Positions 26,117-35,559 of a stretch of DNA of 64,000 nt are shown here, piece by piece. This DNA is from Nocardia neocaledoniensis. GTDB lineage: Bacteria > Actinomycetota > Actinomycetes > Mycobacteriales > Mycobacteriaceae. Location of the stretch: positions 62,001-126,000 of the forward strand of contig NZ_QGTL01000016.1 of NCBI RefSeq assembly GCF_003182135.1, given 5' to 3'. The translations under genes and the position numbers were made by a program. Every line of letters starts with the position of its first letter. Position 1 is the stretch's first letter. The notes under the pieces are model-generated. The model worked only from the letters and a program-made list of their open reading frames with translations. It searched no databases and was not told the origin of the DNA.

Positions 26117-28072
26117 ATGGTGGACGTTCAGCCTGCCGAGCAGCCCGCCTGGGTTCCCGGCGACCGGATCCGCGAGCGCAGCCGGCTGCTCGCGGCGATG
26201 CGGGAGTGGGGATTCGGGGACGATGCCGCGGCGGTGACCGAGCTCAACGAGCGGGCCATCGCCGAGCCCGAATGGTTCTGGCGGGCCGCGACGAGCGACC
26301 TGGGCGTGGACTTCTCGGTCCCGTTCGACCGCGTCGTCGACGACTCGGCCGGCAAGCCGTTCCCGCGCTGGTTCACCGGCGGCGGCGTCAACATCGCCCA
26401 GCTGGCCGCGCACCGGCATGCGGCGGGACCCGCCGCCGACCGGCTCGCGGTCGTCTACGAGGGCGACGAGGGCGAGCGGCGCACGCTGACCTTCGCCGAA
26501 CTCGACACCCAGGTGCGGCGGTTCGCCGCCAACCTCACCCAGCTGGGGGTGCGGCGCGGCGACCGGGTCGTGCTGTTCATGCCGGTGGTGCCCGAGGCCG
26601 CGGTGGCCTTCCTCGCGATCGCCATGATCGGAGCCGTGTCGGTGCCCACCTTCAGTGGCTACGCCCCGGACGCGCTCGCGACCCGCCTGCAGGATTCCGA
26701 GGCGGTACTGCTGGTGACCGCCGACGGCACGACGCGGCGAGGCAAGCGGGTCGAACTGAAGGCGACTGCCGACGCGGCACTGGAGTCGGCGCCGACCGTC
26801 GAAAAGGTCGTGGTCATCCGGCATCTGGGCACCGAGGTGCCGATGCAGGTGGGGCGCGATGTCTACTACGACGAGCTCGACGCCGACCCGGCGCCGGTGC
26901 CGACCGCCGACACCGAGTCCAACGACCCGCTGACCATCGTCTACACCTCGGGCACGACCGGTCGTCCCAAGGGCATCGTGCACTCGCACGGCGGCTTCGC
27001 GGTGAAGACCGCCGTCGACTTCGGCTACGGCTTCGACGTGCACGCCGGGGATGTCGTCTCCTGGATCACGGATCTGGGCTGGCTCGTCGGACCGATGCTG
27101 ATGACGGGCCCACTGCAGCTGGGCGCGACCATCGTGATGATCGAGGGCCTGCCCACGCATCCCACCGCGCACCGGATGTGGGAGATCATCGAGCGCAACG
27201 GTGTCACCGTGGCCGGGATCGCGCCCACCGCGGCGCGGGCGCTGAAGGCCGCCGGTGACGCCGTCACCCATGCGATGCCGAGCCTGCGGACGTTCGTCTC
27301 CACCGGCGAGGCCTGGGACGAACCCACCTGGTGGTGGCTGTTCTCCGAGGTCGGCGGCGGCACCCGGCCCATCGTCAACTACAGCGGCGGCACCGAGGTC
27401 GGCGGCGGCATCCTGATCGGGTATCCGTTCCTGCCCGCCGCACCGGCCGCCTTCACCGGCGCGCTGCCCGGCGTGGACGCCGCGGTGTTCGGTGAGGACG
27501 GCACGCCGGTCACCGGCGAGATCGGTGAGCTGGTGGTGCGCAACACCTTCCCCGGCATGACGCACGCGTTCTGGCAGGACCGCGAGCGCTATCTCGAGAC
27601 CTACTGGAACCAGTGGGACGGGGTGTGGGTGCACGGCGACCTGGCCAGCGTCGACGAGCAGGGCATGTGGCGCATCCACGGGCGATCCGACGACACCATC
27701 AAACTGTCGGGTCGCCGGGTCGGGCCTGCCGAGATCGAGGCTGCGCTGCTACGGGACAGTCGGATCGCCGAGGTCGCCGTGATCGGTGTGCCCGACGAAC
27801 TGCGCGGACAGCGCGCGGTGGCGTTCGCCGTGCTCCGCGCCGCGGGGCAGCCGCCGGAAGACCTGCAGGACACCGCGACGGGGAACGCGGGGCGTTCGTT
27901 CGCCCCGGCGGTCGTCGTCGTGGCGAGCCTGCCCAAGACCAAGAACGGAAAGATCATGCGCCGGGCCATCCGGTCCCGGTATCTCGGGGCGCCGACCGGA
28001 GACATGTCCTCCCTCGACCCCGCCACCCCCCTCGAAGCGATCCCCGTGTCCGCGGGCGACGAACAGGAGTAG
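26117..28072 (+). CDS. AMP-dependent acyl-CoA synthetase, acetyl/acetoacetyl-CoA synthetase-like
   Basis: A 651-residue adenylate-forming enzyme. The N-terminal extension with WFWRAATSDLGVDF and PFPRWFTGGGVN is typical of acetyl-CoA synthetase-type enzymes. The P-loop YTSGTTGRPKG (about residue 275), the hinge HGRSDDTIKLSGRRVGP and the C-terminal Lys in KTKNGKIMRR are intact. It activates a carboxylic acid to the CoA thioester at ATP cost. As second gene of the operon it probably activates the pathway's entry acid or a released oxo acid; the chain length is unknown. The ribosome site GAGGAG precedes the ATG. Confidence 0.88.
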   Translation: MVDVQPAEQPAWVPGDRIRERSRLLAAMREWGFGDDAAAVTELNERAIAEPEWFWRAATSDLGVDFSVPFDRVVDDSAGKPFPRWFTGGGVNIAQLAAHRHAAGPAADRLAVVYEGDEGERRTLTFAELDTQVRRFAANLTQLGVRRGDRVVLFMPVVPEAAVAFLAIAMIGAVSVPTFSGYAPDALATRLQDSEAVLLVTADGTTRRGKRVELKATADAALESAPTVEKVVVIRHLGTEVPMQVGRDVYYDELDADPAPVPTADTESNDPLTIVYTSGTTGRPKGIVHSHGGFAVKTAVDFGYGFDVHAGDVVSWITDLGWLVGPMLMTGPLQLGATIVMIEGLPTHPTAHRMWEIIERNGVTVAGIAPTAARALKAAGDAVTHAMPSLRTFVSTGEAWDEPTWWWLFSEVGGGTRPIVNYSGGTEVGGGILIGYPFLPAAPAAFTGALPGVDAAVFGEDGTPVTGEIGELVVRNTFPGMTHAFWQDRERYLETYWNQWDGVWVHGDLASVDEQGMWRIHGRSDDTIKLSGRRVGPAEIEAALLRDSRIAEVAVIGVPDELRGQRAVAFAVLRAAGQPPEDLQDTATGNAGRSFAPAVVVVASLPKTKNGKIMRRAIRSRYLGAPTGDMSSLDPATPLEAIPVSAGDEQE

Positions 28073-28074
28073 CA

Positions 28075-29244
28075 ATGACCGCCGCTACAGCGACCGACGA
28101 CAACGTCGAAGTCGTCCGACAGGCCACGCGTGAGCTCGCGCGCAAGTTCGACAACAACTACTGGCTCGACAAGGACAACAAGCACGAGTACCCCTGGGAA
28201 TTCGTGAAGGCCTTCGCCGCGGGTGGCTGGCTCGGCGCGATGATCCCCGAGGAATACGGCGGCATCGGTCTCGGCCTGAAGGAAGCCGCCGTCATGCTCG
28301 GCGAGATCTCGTCCTCGGGCGCGGGCATGAGCGGTGGATCGGCGATCCACTTCTACGTGTTCCCGCCCGCCCCGATCGTGAAGTACGGCTCGGAGGAGAT
28401 GAAGCGCGAGTACCTGCCCAAGCTCGCCTCGGGTGAGTTGCTGATGGCGTTCGGCGTCACCGAACCCACCGCGGGCGTCGACACCTCGCGCATCAAGACC
28501 AAGGCGACCAAGGTCGACGGTGGCTGGGTGATCAACGGGCAGAAGGTGTTCATCACCAACGCCCAGAACGCCCACAAGATCCTGCTGCTGGCCCGCACCT
28601 CGCCGCGGCGCGAGGACAAGCCGCTGTGGGGCATGTCGCTGTTCCTGGCCGACATGGACCGCTCCAGGGTCACCGTCCGGGAGATCGACAAGCTCGGCCG
28701 CGCCGCCATCGACACCAACGAGCTGTTCATCGACAATCTCGAGGTCTCCGACGACCGGCTCGTCGGCGAGGTCGACAAGGGCTTCTACTACCTGCTCGAC
28801 GGCCTGAACCCCGAGCGCATCGTGGTCGGTATGGAGGGCGTCGGCCTCGGCCGCGCCGCACTCGAGATCGGCGCCGAATACGCCAAGAACCGGGTGGTGT
28901 TCGACCGTCCGATCGGCCAGAACCAGGCCGTGGCGCATCCGCTGGCCGATTCCTGGATCCGTCTGGAAGCCGCCGAGGGCATGATCATGCGCGCGGCCGA
29001 GCTGTTCGACGCGGGTCTGCCGTGCGGCCCCGAGGCGGCCGCGGCCAAATACCTCGGCGCCGAAGCCGGTTTCGAGGCGTGTGATCGCGCGTTCTCCACA
29101 CTCGGCGGGTACGCCTATGCGAAGGAGTACCACATCGAGCGGCTGTGGCGGGAGGTGCGGCTGCTGCGCAACGCGCCCTTCTCCCAGGAGATGGTGCGCA
29201 ACTACATCTCGCAGCAGGTGCTCGGCCTACCGCGTTCCTACTAG
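28075..29244 (+). CDS. Acyl-CoA dehydrogenase with altered C-terminal active-site segment
   Basis: A 389-residue acyl-CoA dehydrogenase. The flavin loops GVTEPTAGVDTSRI and QKVFITNAQN are normal. The C-terminal segment reads RLLRNAPFSQEMVRNYI where most members have YEGTSEIQR, so the usual catalytic Glu is missing from that position. Some actinobacterial paralogues share this type of ending, and the base may be supplied elsewhere. ATG begins 2 bases after the synthetase stop. AGGAG precedes it. Confidence 0.85.
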   Translation: MTAATATDDNVEVVRQATRELARKFDNNYWLDKDNKHEYPWEFVKAFAAGGWLGAMIPEEYGGIGLGLKEAAVMLGEISSSGAGMSGGSAIHFYVFPPAPIVKYGSEEMKREYLPKLASGELLMAFGVTEPTAGVDTSRIKTKATKVDGGWVINGQKVFITNAQNAHKILLLARTSPRREDKPLWGMSLFLADMDRSRVTVREIDKLGRAAIDTNELFIDNLEVSDDRLVGEVDKGFYYLLDGLNPERIVVGMEGVGLGRAALEIGAEYAKNRVVFDRPIGQNQAVAHPLADSWIRLEAAEGMIMRAAELFDAGLPCGPEAAAAKYLGAEAGFEACDRAFSTLGGYAYAKEYHIERLWREVRLLRNAPFSQEMVRNYISQQVLGLPRSY

Positions 29245-29258
29245 GAGGGGAAGTACCG

Positions 29259-30416
29259 ATGACGGGACCGTTGGCGGGTGTGCGTGTGGTCGTGCTGGCA
29301 GGCATGGGGCCGGTGCCCTATGTGTCGATGCTGCTGGCCGACATGGGCGCCGACGTCGTGCGGGTGGTGCGGCCGCCGCACCGCTCGGCGCGTGAGCTGA
29401 GCCAGACCGTCGGCCTGACCGAGGAGACCGATGTGGTCAACCGCGGGGTCGGGTCGGTGGCGGTGGATCTGAAGGACCCGCAGGGCCGCGAAGCGGTGCT
29501 GCGCCTTGCTGATTCGGCCGACGTGTTCATCGAGGGCTATCGCCCCGGTGTCGCCGAGCGGCTGGGTCTGGGCCCCGAGGTGGCCACCGCGCGCAACCCC
29601 CGCCTGGTCTATGTCCGGCTCACCGGATACGGCCAGACCGGTCCTCGTGCCAAGGACGCCGGACACGACATCAACTATGTCGCCCAGTCCGGCGCCTTGC
29701 ACGCCCTCGCTTCCGAAGGCGGCGCGCCGCGGCCGCCGATCAACCTGCTCGGTGATTACGCCGGGGGCGGGGCGATCGGCGCCTTCGGGATCGCCTGCGC
29801 GCTGGTGGAGGCCGGGCGAACGGGGCGTGGCCAGGTCATCGACGCGGCGATGGTCGACGGCGTCGCGGTCCTGACGGCCAAATTGCAGGGTCTGCGGGCC
29901 GCGGGCCTGTACTCCGACGAGCCGGGCACGAACTTCCTCGACTCCGGTGCGCCGTTCTACGACACCTACCGCTGCGCCGACGGCCGGTATCTCGCGGTCG
30001 GCGCGCTCGAGCCCGACTTCTACCGTGAGTTCCTCGCGCGCCTCGAGGTCGACACCGCGGGCTGGCCGGGCCAGGACGACCGCGACCAGTGGCCGCGACT
30101 GCGTGAACTCATCGCCGCCGCGGTGGCGACCCGGACCCGCGACGAGTGGTGGCAGGTGTACCAGGGCACCGATGCCTGCGTGTCCCCGGTACTGACCTTC
30201 GACGAGGCCGCCGCCGACGCGCACAACGTGGAACGCGGAGTGTTCCACCGGGTTTCGGGCGTGCTGCACCCCGCGCCCGCGCCCCGGTTCGGCCGGACAC
30301 CGGCGCGGGTCCCGTCGCGGCCACCCGCCGGCCTCGGCGACCTCGACGACATCCTGGCGCGGTGGGCGACCGCCGCCGCCCCCACCGGCGCCGACGCGGT
30401 GTCGATCAGCGAATGA
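29259..30416 (+). CDS. Alpha-methylacyl-CoA racemase-like protein (CaiB/BaiF superfamily)
   Basis: A 385-residue protein with the racemase-type active-site stretch AGHDINYVAQSGALHA and INLLGDYAGGGAIGAFG, matching the protein encoded at 3712 in both motifs. It probably epimerises 2-methyl-branched acyl-CoAs. AGGAGGGG stands before the ATG. The protein lies between an acyl-CoA dehydrogenase and an enoyl-CoA hydratase, where racemisation before dehydrogenation would be expected. Confidence 0.75.
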   Translation: MTGPLAGVRVVVLAGMGPVPYVSMLLADMGADVVRVVRPPHRSARELSQTVGLTEETDVVNRGVGSVAVDLKDPQGREAVLRLADSADVFIEGYRPGVAERLGLGPEVATARNPRLVYVRLTGYGQTGPRAKDAGHDINYVAQSGALHALASEGGAPRPPINLLGDYAGGGAIGAFGIACALVEAGRTGRGQVIDAAMVDGVAVLTAKLQGLRAAGLYSDEPGTNFLDSGAPFYDTYRCADGRYLAVGALEPDFYREFLARLEVDTAGWPGQDDRDQWPRLRELIAAAVATRTRDEWWQVYQGTDACVSPVLTFDEAAADAHNVERGVFHRVSGVLHPAPAPRFGRTPARVPSRPPAGLGDLDDILARWATAAAPTGADAVSISE

Positions 30417-30427
30417 AAGGACAGCAA

Positions 30428-31219
30428 GTGCCCGGATACGAGGAGTTCTCGTCGTTGACCATCGACCGGCCCGCCGACGGTGTGCTGCGGATCGTGCTCG
30501 ACGGGCCGAACCTGAATTCGGTGGGGGCCGAGGCGCATCGGCACCTCGCCGACATCTGGCCGGTGATCGCCCTCGACGAATCGGTGCGCGCCGTCGTCAT
30601 CCGGGGTGCGGGGGAGCGGGCCTTCTCCGCCGGTGGCAGCTTCGACCTGGTCGAGGCCATGATCGGTGACTACGCGTCCCGGACCAGGGTGATGCGGGAG
30701 GCGCGCGACCTGGTGCGCAACATCATCGAGGTGCCCCAGCCGATCATCTCCGCGATCAACGGCCCCGCCGCCGGCGCGGGCCTGGTCGCGGCGCTGCTCG
30801 CCGACATCTCGGTGGCGGGCCGCCGCGCCAAGATCGTCGACGGCCACGTGCGCCTCGGCGTGGCCGCGGGCGACCACGCGGCGATCTGCTGGCCGCTGCT
30901 CACCTCGATGGCCAAGGCCAAGTACCACCTGCTGACCAACGAGGTGCTCACCGGCGAGGAAGCCGAACAGATCGGCATGGTGTCGCTGTGCGTCGACGAC
31001 GACCAGGTCCAGGACCGTGCCATGGAGATCGCGCGGAAACTCGCCGCAGGTTCGCGGGCGGGAATCCAGGGCACCAAGATGGCGCTCAACGGCTGGTACC
31101 GGCAGGCCATGCCGATCTTCGACGCCTCGCTGGGCCTCGAGTTCTATCACTTCGGCGGCCCCGACGTCGTCGAGGGTGTCGGCTCGCACCGGGAGAAGCG
31201 GGAGCCGAAGTTCTCATGA
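30428..31219 (+). CDS. Enoyl-CoA hydratase/isomerase family protein
   Basis: A crotonase-family protein of 263 residues. The oxyanion pieces GAGERAFSAGGSFDL and INGPAAGAGLVAALLADISVAG are clear. The position that often holds the first catalytic Glu is in VDGHVRLGVAAGDHAAI, where the Glu residues of bona fide hydratases are not obvious. Hydratase activity is therefore uncertain, and isomerase or lyase activity is possible. GTG 30428 has AAAGGA 7 bases upstream; ATG 30413, overlapping the previous stop, would add five residues. Its stop overlaps the next start. Confidence 0.82.
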   Translation: MPGYEEFSSLTIDRPADGVLRIVLDGPNLNSVGAEAHRHLADIWPVIALDESVRAVVIRGAGERAFSAGGSFDLVEAMIGDYASRTRVMREARDLVRNIIEVPQPIISAINGPAAGAGLVAALLADISVAGRRAKIVDGHVRLGVAAGDHAAICWPLLTSMAKAKYHLLTNEVLTGEEAEQIGMVSLCVDDDQVQDRAMEIARKLAAGSRAGIQGTKMALNGWYRQAMPIFDASLGLEFYHFGGPDVVEGVGSHREKREPKFS

Positions 31220-32391
31220 GTCCCGAATCCGCGCGGGGTCCCCTGGCCGGGGTGACGGTGATCGGTCTGGAACAGGCCATCGCCGCCCCGCTGTGCACCC
31301 GGCACCTCGCCGATCTCGGTGCCAGGGTGATCAAGGTCGAGCAGCCCGGATACGGTGACTCCACCCGGCACTACGACACGGTGGTCGGCGGTCTGTCGGC
31401 GCATTTCACCTGGCTCAACCACGGCAAGGAATCCGCGGCGCTGGATCTGCGCGCCGCCGATGACCTGGCGGTGCTCGAAGCCATGCTGGCCGAGGCCGAC
31501 GTGCTGGTCAGCAATCTCGGTCCCGGCGCGCTGGACCGGCTGGGCCTGGGCGTCGACGAGTTGACGGTCCGGTTCCCGCGGCTGATCATCGTCGACATCT
31601 CCGGGTACGGCCGTGGCGGTCCGCTCGATCACAAGCGCGCCTACGACCTGCTGATCCAGGCCGAGGCCGGTTCGTGCGCGATCACCGGCACCCCGGGACA
31701 CCCGGCCAAACCCGGTATCCCGGTGGCCGACATCGGTACCGCGCTGTACTCGTACTCGGCGGTGCTGGCCGCGCTCTACGACCGGGAGCGCACCGGGCGA
31801 GGCGCAGTCGTACCGGTCGCGATGCTCGACGTGGTGTCGGAGATGATGGGCTTCGCGCTCAACCAGGTGCTGCACGCGGACATCGAGCCCGTGCCCGTCG
31901 GCATGGGCTCGCCGATGATCGCCCCGTACGGCGCCTACCCGACCTCGGACGGGCAGACGGCCGTCCTCGGCACCACCAGCGACCGCGAGTGGCGCCGGAT
32001 GACCGAGCTGATGGACTGCCCCGAGCTGGCCGAGGACCCGCGCTATCTGCACAACGACGACCGGGTCGCGCGCCGCGGCGAAGTCGACACCATCGTCGAA
32101 CAGTGGTGTGCCACAAGAACTCTCGCCGAGATCCAGGCCGCCGCCGACAAGGCCGGGATCGGCAACGCCAAGCTCAACGGCGTCCGGGATCTCGCCGAGC
32201 ATCCCCAGCTGCGCGCACGCGGCCGGTGGCGCGAGATCGGGACCCCGTCCGGACCGGTGCCCGCCTTGCTGCCGCCGGGTACGGCACGGGATTGGCCGGT
32301 GACCGACGGCTCGGTGCCCGCGCTCGGTGCGCACACCGACGCGATCCGGGCCGAGTTCGGACCACGGATCGCCCAGCCGAGCGAGACCTGA
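31216..32391 (+). CDS. CaiB/BaiF family CoA-transferase, itaconate-transferase-like region
   Basis: A 391-residue class III CoA-transferase. RAYDLLIQAEAGSCAITGTP and KPGIPVADIGTALYSYSAVL (likely catalytic Asp) resemble the region seen in succinyl-CoA:itaconate and related dicarboxylate CoA-transferases. That would fit a C5 dicarboxylate branch, but the family is broad and the match is by eye. It overlaps the hydratase-like gene by 4 bases and the GntR gene starts at its stop codon. Confidence 0.78.
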   Translation: MSPESARGPLAGVTVIGLEQAIAAPLCTRHLADLGARVIKVEQPGYGDSTRHYDTVVGGLSAHFTWLNHGKESAALDLRAADDLAVLEAMLAEADVLVSNLGPGALDRLGLGVDELTVRFPRLIIVDISGYGRGGPLDHKRAYDLLIQAEAGSCAITGTPGHPAKPGIPVADIGTALYSYSAVLAALYDRERTGRGAVVPVAMLDVVSEMMGFALNQVLHADIEPVPVGMGSPMIAPYGAYPTSDGQTAVLGTTSDREWRRMTELMDCPELAEDPRYLHNDDRVARRGEVDTIVEQWCATRTLAEIQAAADKAGIGNAKLNGVRDLAEHPQLRARGRWREIGTPSGPVPALLPPGTARDWPVTDGSVPALGAHTDAIRAEFGPRIAQPSET

Positions 32392-33047
32392 TGGACCTGC
32401 CGCGCGTCGCCCCGCCGACCAGCCTGAAGACCACCGCCGTGCAGGAGATCCGGCGGCGGATCTTCGCGGGCGAACTCCGGCCGGGCGACAAGATCGACCA
32501 GGACGAGATCGCGGACGCCCTGGGCATCAGCAAGCTGCCGGTGCGCGAGGCGCTGATCGCGCTCGAACTGGAGAGCATCGTCGACATGCCGCCTCGGCGG
32601 GGCGCGTTCGTCGCCCCGATGACGCGCGACGACGTGCGCGATCACTACTGGCTGCTCGGCGTGGTGTCGGGCCTGGCCGCGGCCCGCGCGGCCGAGCGGA
32701 TCGCGGCGTCCTCGCTCGACGCGCTGGGCCGGATCCTGGACCGGATGGTGACGGCGTCGAGCCGGGATCGCGAAACGCTGAACTTCGAGTTCCACCGGAT
32801 GATCAACCGCGCGAGCGGATCCCGGCGCCTGCTCACCGAACTCAAGGTGCTCGGCAGCGCGGGTCCGCACGGTTTCTACGAGACCCACGACGATTGGTCC
32901 GAGACCGCCGATCGCGATCATCGCGAGATCCTGGCCGCCCTGCGCGTGCGCGACGCCGACACGGCGCGCACGGTGACCGAGAAGCACTTCCTGCACGGTG
33001 GCGACCGGGCGGTGCACATGCTCGAGACCCGCGGCTTCTGGAAATGA
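32391..33047 (+). CDS. GntR-family regulator with FCD domain
   Basis: A 218-residue FadR-type regulator, distinct from the pair at 16582 and 61114. The winged helix contains IADALGISKLPVREALIALE and the wing MPPRRGAFVAP. The FCD domain has NFEFHRMINRASG and DRDHREILAAL. It is embedded in the catabolic operon and its own stop codon overlaps the AT-rich element that precedes the next acyl-CoA dehydrogenase. This is a common arrangement for a local repressor, so it is the best single candidate for binding the AT-rich sites. Confidence 0.85.
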   Translation: MDLPRVAPPTSLKTTAVQEIRRRIFAGELRPGDKIDQDEIADALGISKLPVREALIALELESIVDMPPRRGAFVAPMTRDDVRDHYWLLGVVSGLAAARAAERIAASSLDALGRILDRMVTASSRDRETLNFEFHRMINRASGSRRLLTELKVLGSAGPHGFYETHDDWSETADRDHREILAALRVRDADTARTVTEKHFLHGGDRAVHMLETRGFWK

Positions 33048-33061
33048 TATAATATTTTATG
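33047..33061. promoter_or_regulatory. AT-rich element between GntR and acyl-CoA dehydrogenase genes
   Basis: ATATAATATTTTATG begins on the last base of the GntR stop codon and ends 23 bases before the next ATG. It marks a likely internal promoter and operator within the long operon. Confidence 0.7.
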
Positions 33062-33084
33062 CGTGAACTTAGGAAAGGGTGGGC

Positions 33085-34233
33085 ATGAGCCTCACAGCCG
33101 ATGAGCAGCAGATGGTCGATCTGGTCGCCGACTTCGTCGACCAGCGAGTCCGCAACCGGGTGCGCGAGTTCGAGGAAGACGATGTCTACCCCGAGGAATT
33201 CATCGAGGAGATGAAGAAGCTCGGCTTCTTCGGCCTGCTCGCGCCCGCCGAGTTCGGCGGTGTCGACGTGAGCACCGCGTGTTTCGCGGGCGTCACCGAA
33301 CAGCTCGCGCGCGGCTGGATGAGCTTGGCAGGCGCGATCGGCGGTCATTCGGTGATCACCTACCTCATCAAGACCTTCGGCACTCCCGAGCAGAAGTCGA
33401 AGTATCTGCCGAAGATGGCCGAGGGCGCGATCCGGGCGACGATGGCGCTGACCGAGCCCGCGGGCGGCAGCGACCTGCAGGCCATGCGCACGACCGCGAC
33501 ACGCGACGGCGACCAGTGGTCCATCACCGGTTCCAAGACCTGGATCTCCAATGCCGCGCACTCCGGGCTGATCGGCCTGCTGTGCGTCACCGACCGGGAC
33601 GCGAAGCCCGCGCACAAGGGCATGAGCGTGATCCTGGTCGAGCCCGGCGACGGCATGGTCATCTCCAAGAAGCTCCCCAAGCTCGGCTACCGCGGTGTCG
33701 AAGCCTGCGAGCTGGTGTTCGACGGTCGCAAGGTCGGCGACGACGCCATCCTCGGCGGTGTGCCGAACCTGGGCTGGAGCCACATGATGCGCGGCCTCGA
33801 GGTCGGGCGCATCCAGGTGGCCTCGCGCGCGCTCGGTGTCGGTCAGGCCGCACTCGATGCCGCCGTGCGCTACGCGCAGGAACGCGAGTCCTTCGGCAAG
33901 CCGATCTGGAAGCACCAGTCCGTCGGCAATCTGCTGGCCGACATGGCCACCAAGCAGCGTGCCGCGCGCCTGCTCACCCTCGACGCGGCCCAGAAGCTGG
34001 ACGCGGGGGAGCGCGCCGACATGGAGGCAGGCATGGCCAAGCTGTTCGCGTCCGAGACCGCGATGCAGATCGCGCTCGACGCGATCCGCGTGCACGGCGG
34101 CTACGGCTACTCCAAGGAGTACGACGTGGAGCGCTACTTCCGTGACGCGCCGCTGATGATCGTCGGTGAGGGCACCAACGAGATCCAGCGCAACGTCATC
34201 GCCGCACAGCTCATCGCGCGCAACGCGATCTGA
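33085..34233 (+). CDS. Acyl-CoA dehydrogenase
   Basis: A 382-residue acyl-CoA dehydrogenase with ALTEPAGGSDLQA, SKTWISNAAHSG and the C-terminal VGEGTNEIQR carrying the catalytic Glu. Length is normal. The ATG at 33085 has AGGAAAGG upstream; an in-frame start two codons earlier is less likely. Its own AT-rich element precedes it. The thiolase follows 12 bases after the stop, giving a dehydrogenase and thiolase pair. Confidence 0.9.
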   Translation: MSLTADEQQMVDLVADFVDQRVRNRVREFEEDDVYPEEFIEEMKKLGFFGLLAPAEFGGVDVSTACFAGVTEQLARGWMSLAGAIGGHSVITYLIKTFGTPEQKSKYLPKMAEGAIRATMALTEPAGGSDLQAMRTTATRDGDQWSITGSKTWISNAAHSGLIGLLCVTDRDAKPAHKGMSVILVEPGDGMVISKKLPKLGYRGVEACELVFDGRKVGDDAILGGVPNLGWSHMMRGLEVGRIQVASRALGVGQAALDAAVRYAQERESFGKPIWKHQSVGNLLADMATKQRAARLLTLDAAQKLDAGERADMEAGMAKLFASETAMQIALDAIRVHGGYGYSKEYDVERYFRDAPLMIVGEGTNEIQRNVIAAQLIARNAI

Positions 34234-34245
34234 TCGGAGTCACTG

Positions 34246-35466
34246 ATGTCTTCTGCTCTGCGCCGGGCCGCGATCGTCGCGCCCACCCGCACCCCCGTCG
34301 GGACCTTCGGCGGTTCGCTGCGTGACGTGCCGGTCGAGGACCTGGGCGCCACCGTGGTGAACGCGGTGATCGAGCGTTCGGGGATCGATCCCGAACGCAT
34401 CGACGATGTCGTGTTCGCCCAGTCCTACGCCAATTCCGAGGTGCCGTGCGTCGGCCGCTGGCTGGCGCTGCACGCCGGGCTGCCGATCACCGTGTCCGGC
34501 ATGCAGCTCGACCGGCGCTGCGGTGGCGGCCTGCAGGCACTGGCCACCTCCGCGATGATGGTGCAGACCGGCGCCGCCGACGTGGTGCTGGCCGGCGGCG
34601 TCGAGTCCATGAGCCGCATCGAGTACTACTCCACCAGTACCCGCTGGGGTGCCCGCGCCGGCACCGTGCAGCTGTTCGACCGGCTCGACCGCGGCCGCGA
34701 ACGCTCGCAGCCGGAGGCCCGCTTCGGCAAGATCTCCGGGATGATCGAGACCGCCGAGAACCTCGCGCGCGACTACGGTCTGCTGCGCGAGGAGGCCGAC
34801 TCCTTCGCCGCTCGCAGCCACCAGCGGGCGGCCGCGGCGTGGGCGGACGGGCGCTTCGCCGACGAAGTGGTTCCGGTGACCGTGCCGCAGCGCAAGGGCG
34901 ATCCGGTGGTCTTCGCCAGCGACGAGGGGATCAGGCCGGATTCCACGCCGCAGACCCTGTCGAAACTGCGGACGATCCTGCCCGACGGCACGGTCACCGC
35001 GGGCAACTCGAGTCAGCAGAACGACGCCGCCGCAGGGCTTCTCGTGGTCGCGGAGGATCAGCTCGACGCGCTGGGCCTGGAACCGATCGGCTATCTGACC
35101 GGCTGGGCGGCCGCGGGCTGCGAGCCTTCGCGTATGGGCATCGGCCCGGTGCCCGCCGTCGCGAAGCTGGCCGCGCGCCAGGGCACCGACACCGTCTCGC
35201 TGCTCGACGCGATGGATCTGGTCGAGGTCAACGAGGCGTTCGCGGTGCAGGTCCTCGCCGTGCTGGAGGGCTGGGGCTGGCGCGACCACGACCGCCTCAA
35301 TGTCAACGGGTCCGGCATCTCGCTGGGCCACCCCATCGGCGCGACGGGCGTGCGCATGGTCACCACCCTGCTGCACGAGCTGCGCCGTCGTGGTGGCGGC
35401 CGCGGCCTCGCGACCATGTGCATCGGTGGTGGTCAGGGCATGGCCGCCACGTTCGAGACCGCCTGA
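34246..35466 (+). CDS. Thiolase (acetyl-CoA acyltransferase)
   Basis: A 406-residue thiolase with all three catalytic motifs: nucleophile Cys in LDRRCGGGLQA (about residue 89), His in GHPIGATG and the acid/base Cys in CIGGGQG. It cleaves a 3-oxoacyl-CoA with CoA, in contrast to the catalytically degenerate thiolase homologue at 692. It is the last recognised gene of the 25.6-35.5 kb run, and a hairpin follows. Confidence 0.92.
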   Translation: MSSALRRAAIVAPTRTPVGTFGGSLRDVPVEDLGATVVNAVIERSGIDPERIDDVVFAQSYANSEVPCVGRWLALHAGLPITVSGMQLDRRCGGGLQALATSAMMVQTGAADVVLAGGVESMSRIEYYSTSTRWGARAGTVQLFDRLDRGRERSQPEARFGKISGMIETAENLARDYGLLREEADSFAARSHQRAAAAWADGRFADEVVPVTVPQRKGDPVVFASDEGIRPDSTPQTLSKLRTILPDGTVTAGNSSQQNDAAAGLLVVAEDQLDALGLEPIGYLTGWAAAGCEPSRMGIGPVPAVAKLAARQGTDTVSLLDAMDLVEVNEAFAVQVLAVLEGWGWRDHDRLNVNGSGISLGHPIGATGVRMVTTLLHELRRRGGGRGLATMCIGGGQGMAATFETA

Positions 35467-35483
35467 TCACCGTTCAGGCACCC

Positions 35484-35524
35484 GCTGTGCCCCGGCGAAC
35501 CGAACAGGCCCGCCGGGGCACAGC
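35484..35524. terminator. Hairpin after thiolase gene
   Basis: GCTGTGCCCCGGCG (35484-35497) pairs with CGCCGGGGCACAGC (35511-35524) around a 13-base loop, 17 bases after the thiolase stop. There is no U-tract. Confidence 0.65.
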
Positions 35525-35559
35525 CGTTCCGGAGTGAGAAACCGAGCAGGCCGGCCCCC

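Noticed and set aside
25373..27679. Very long open frame on the minus strand (768 codons) opposite the MaoC and acyl-CoA synthetase genes
   Set aside because: It is a G+C-driven shadow: its translation is low in recognisable motifs, runs through the divergent promoter, and both plus-strand genes have clear family motifs and ribosome sites.
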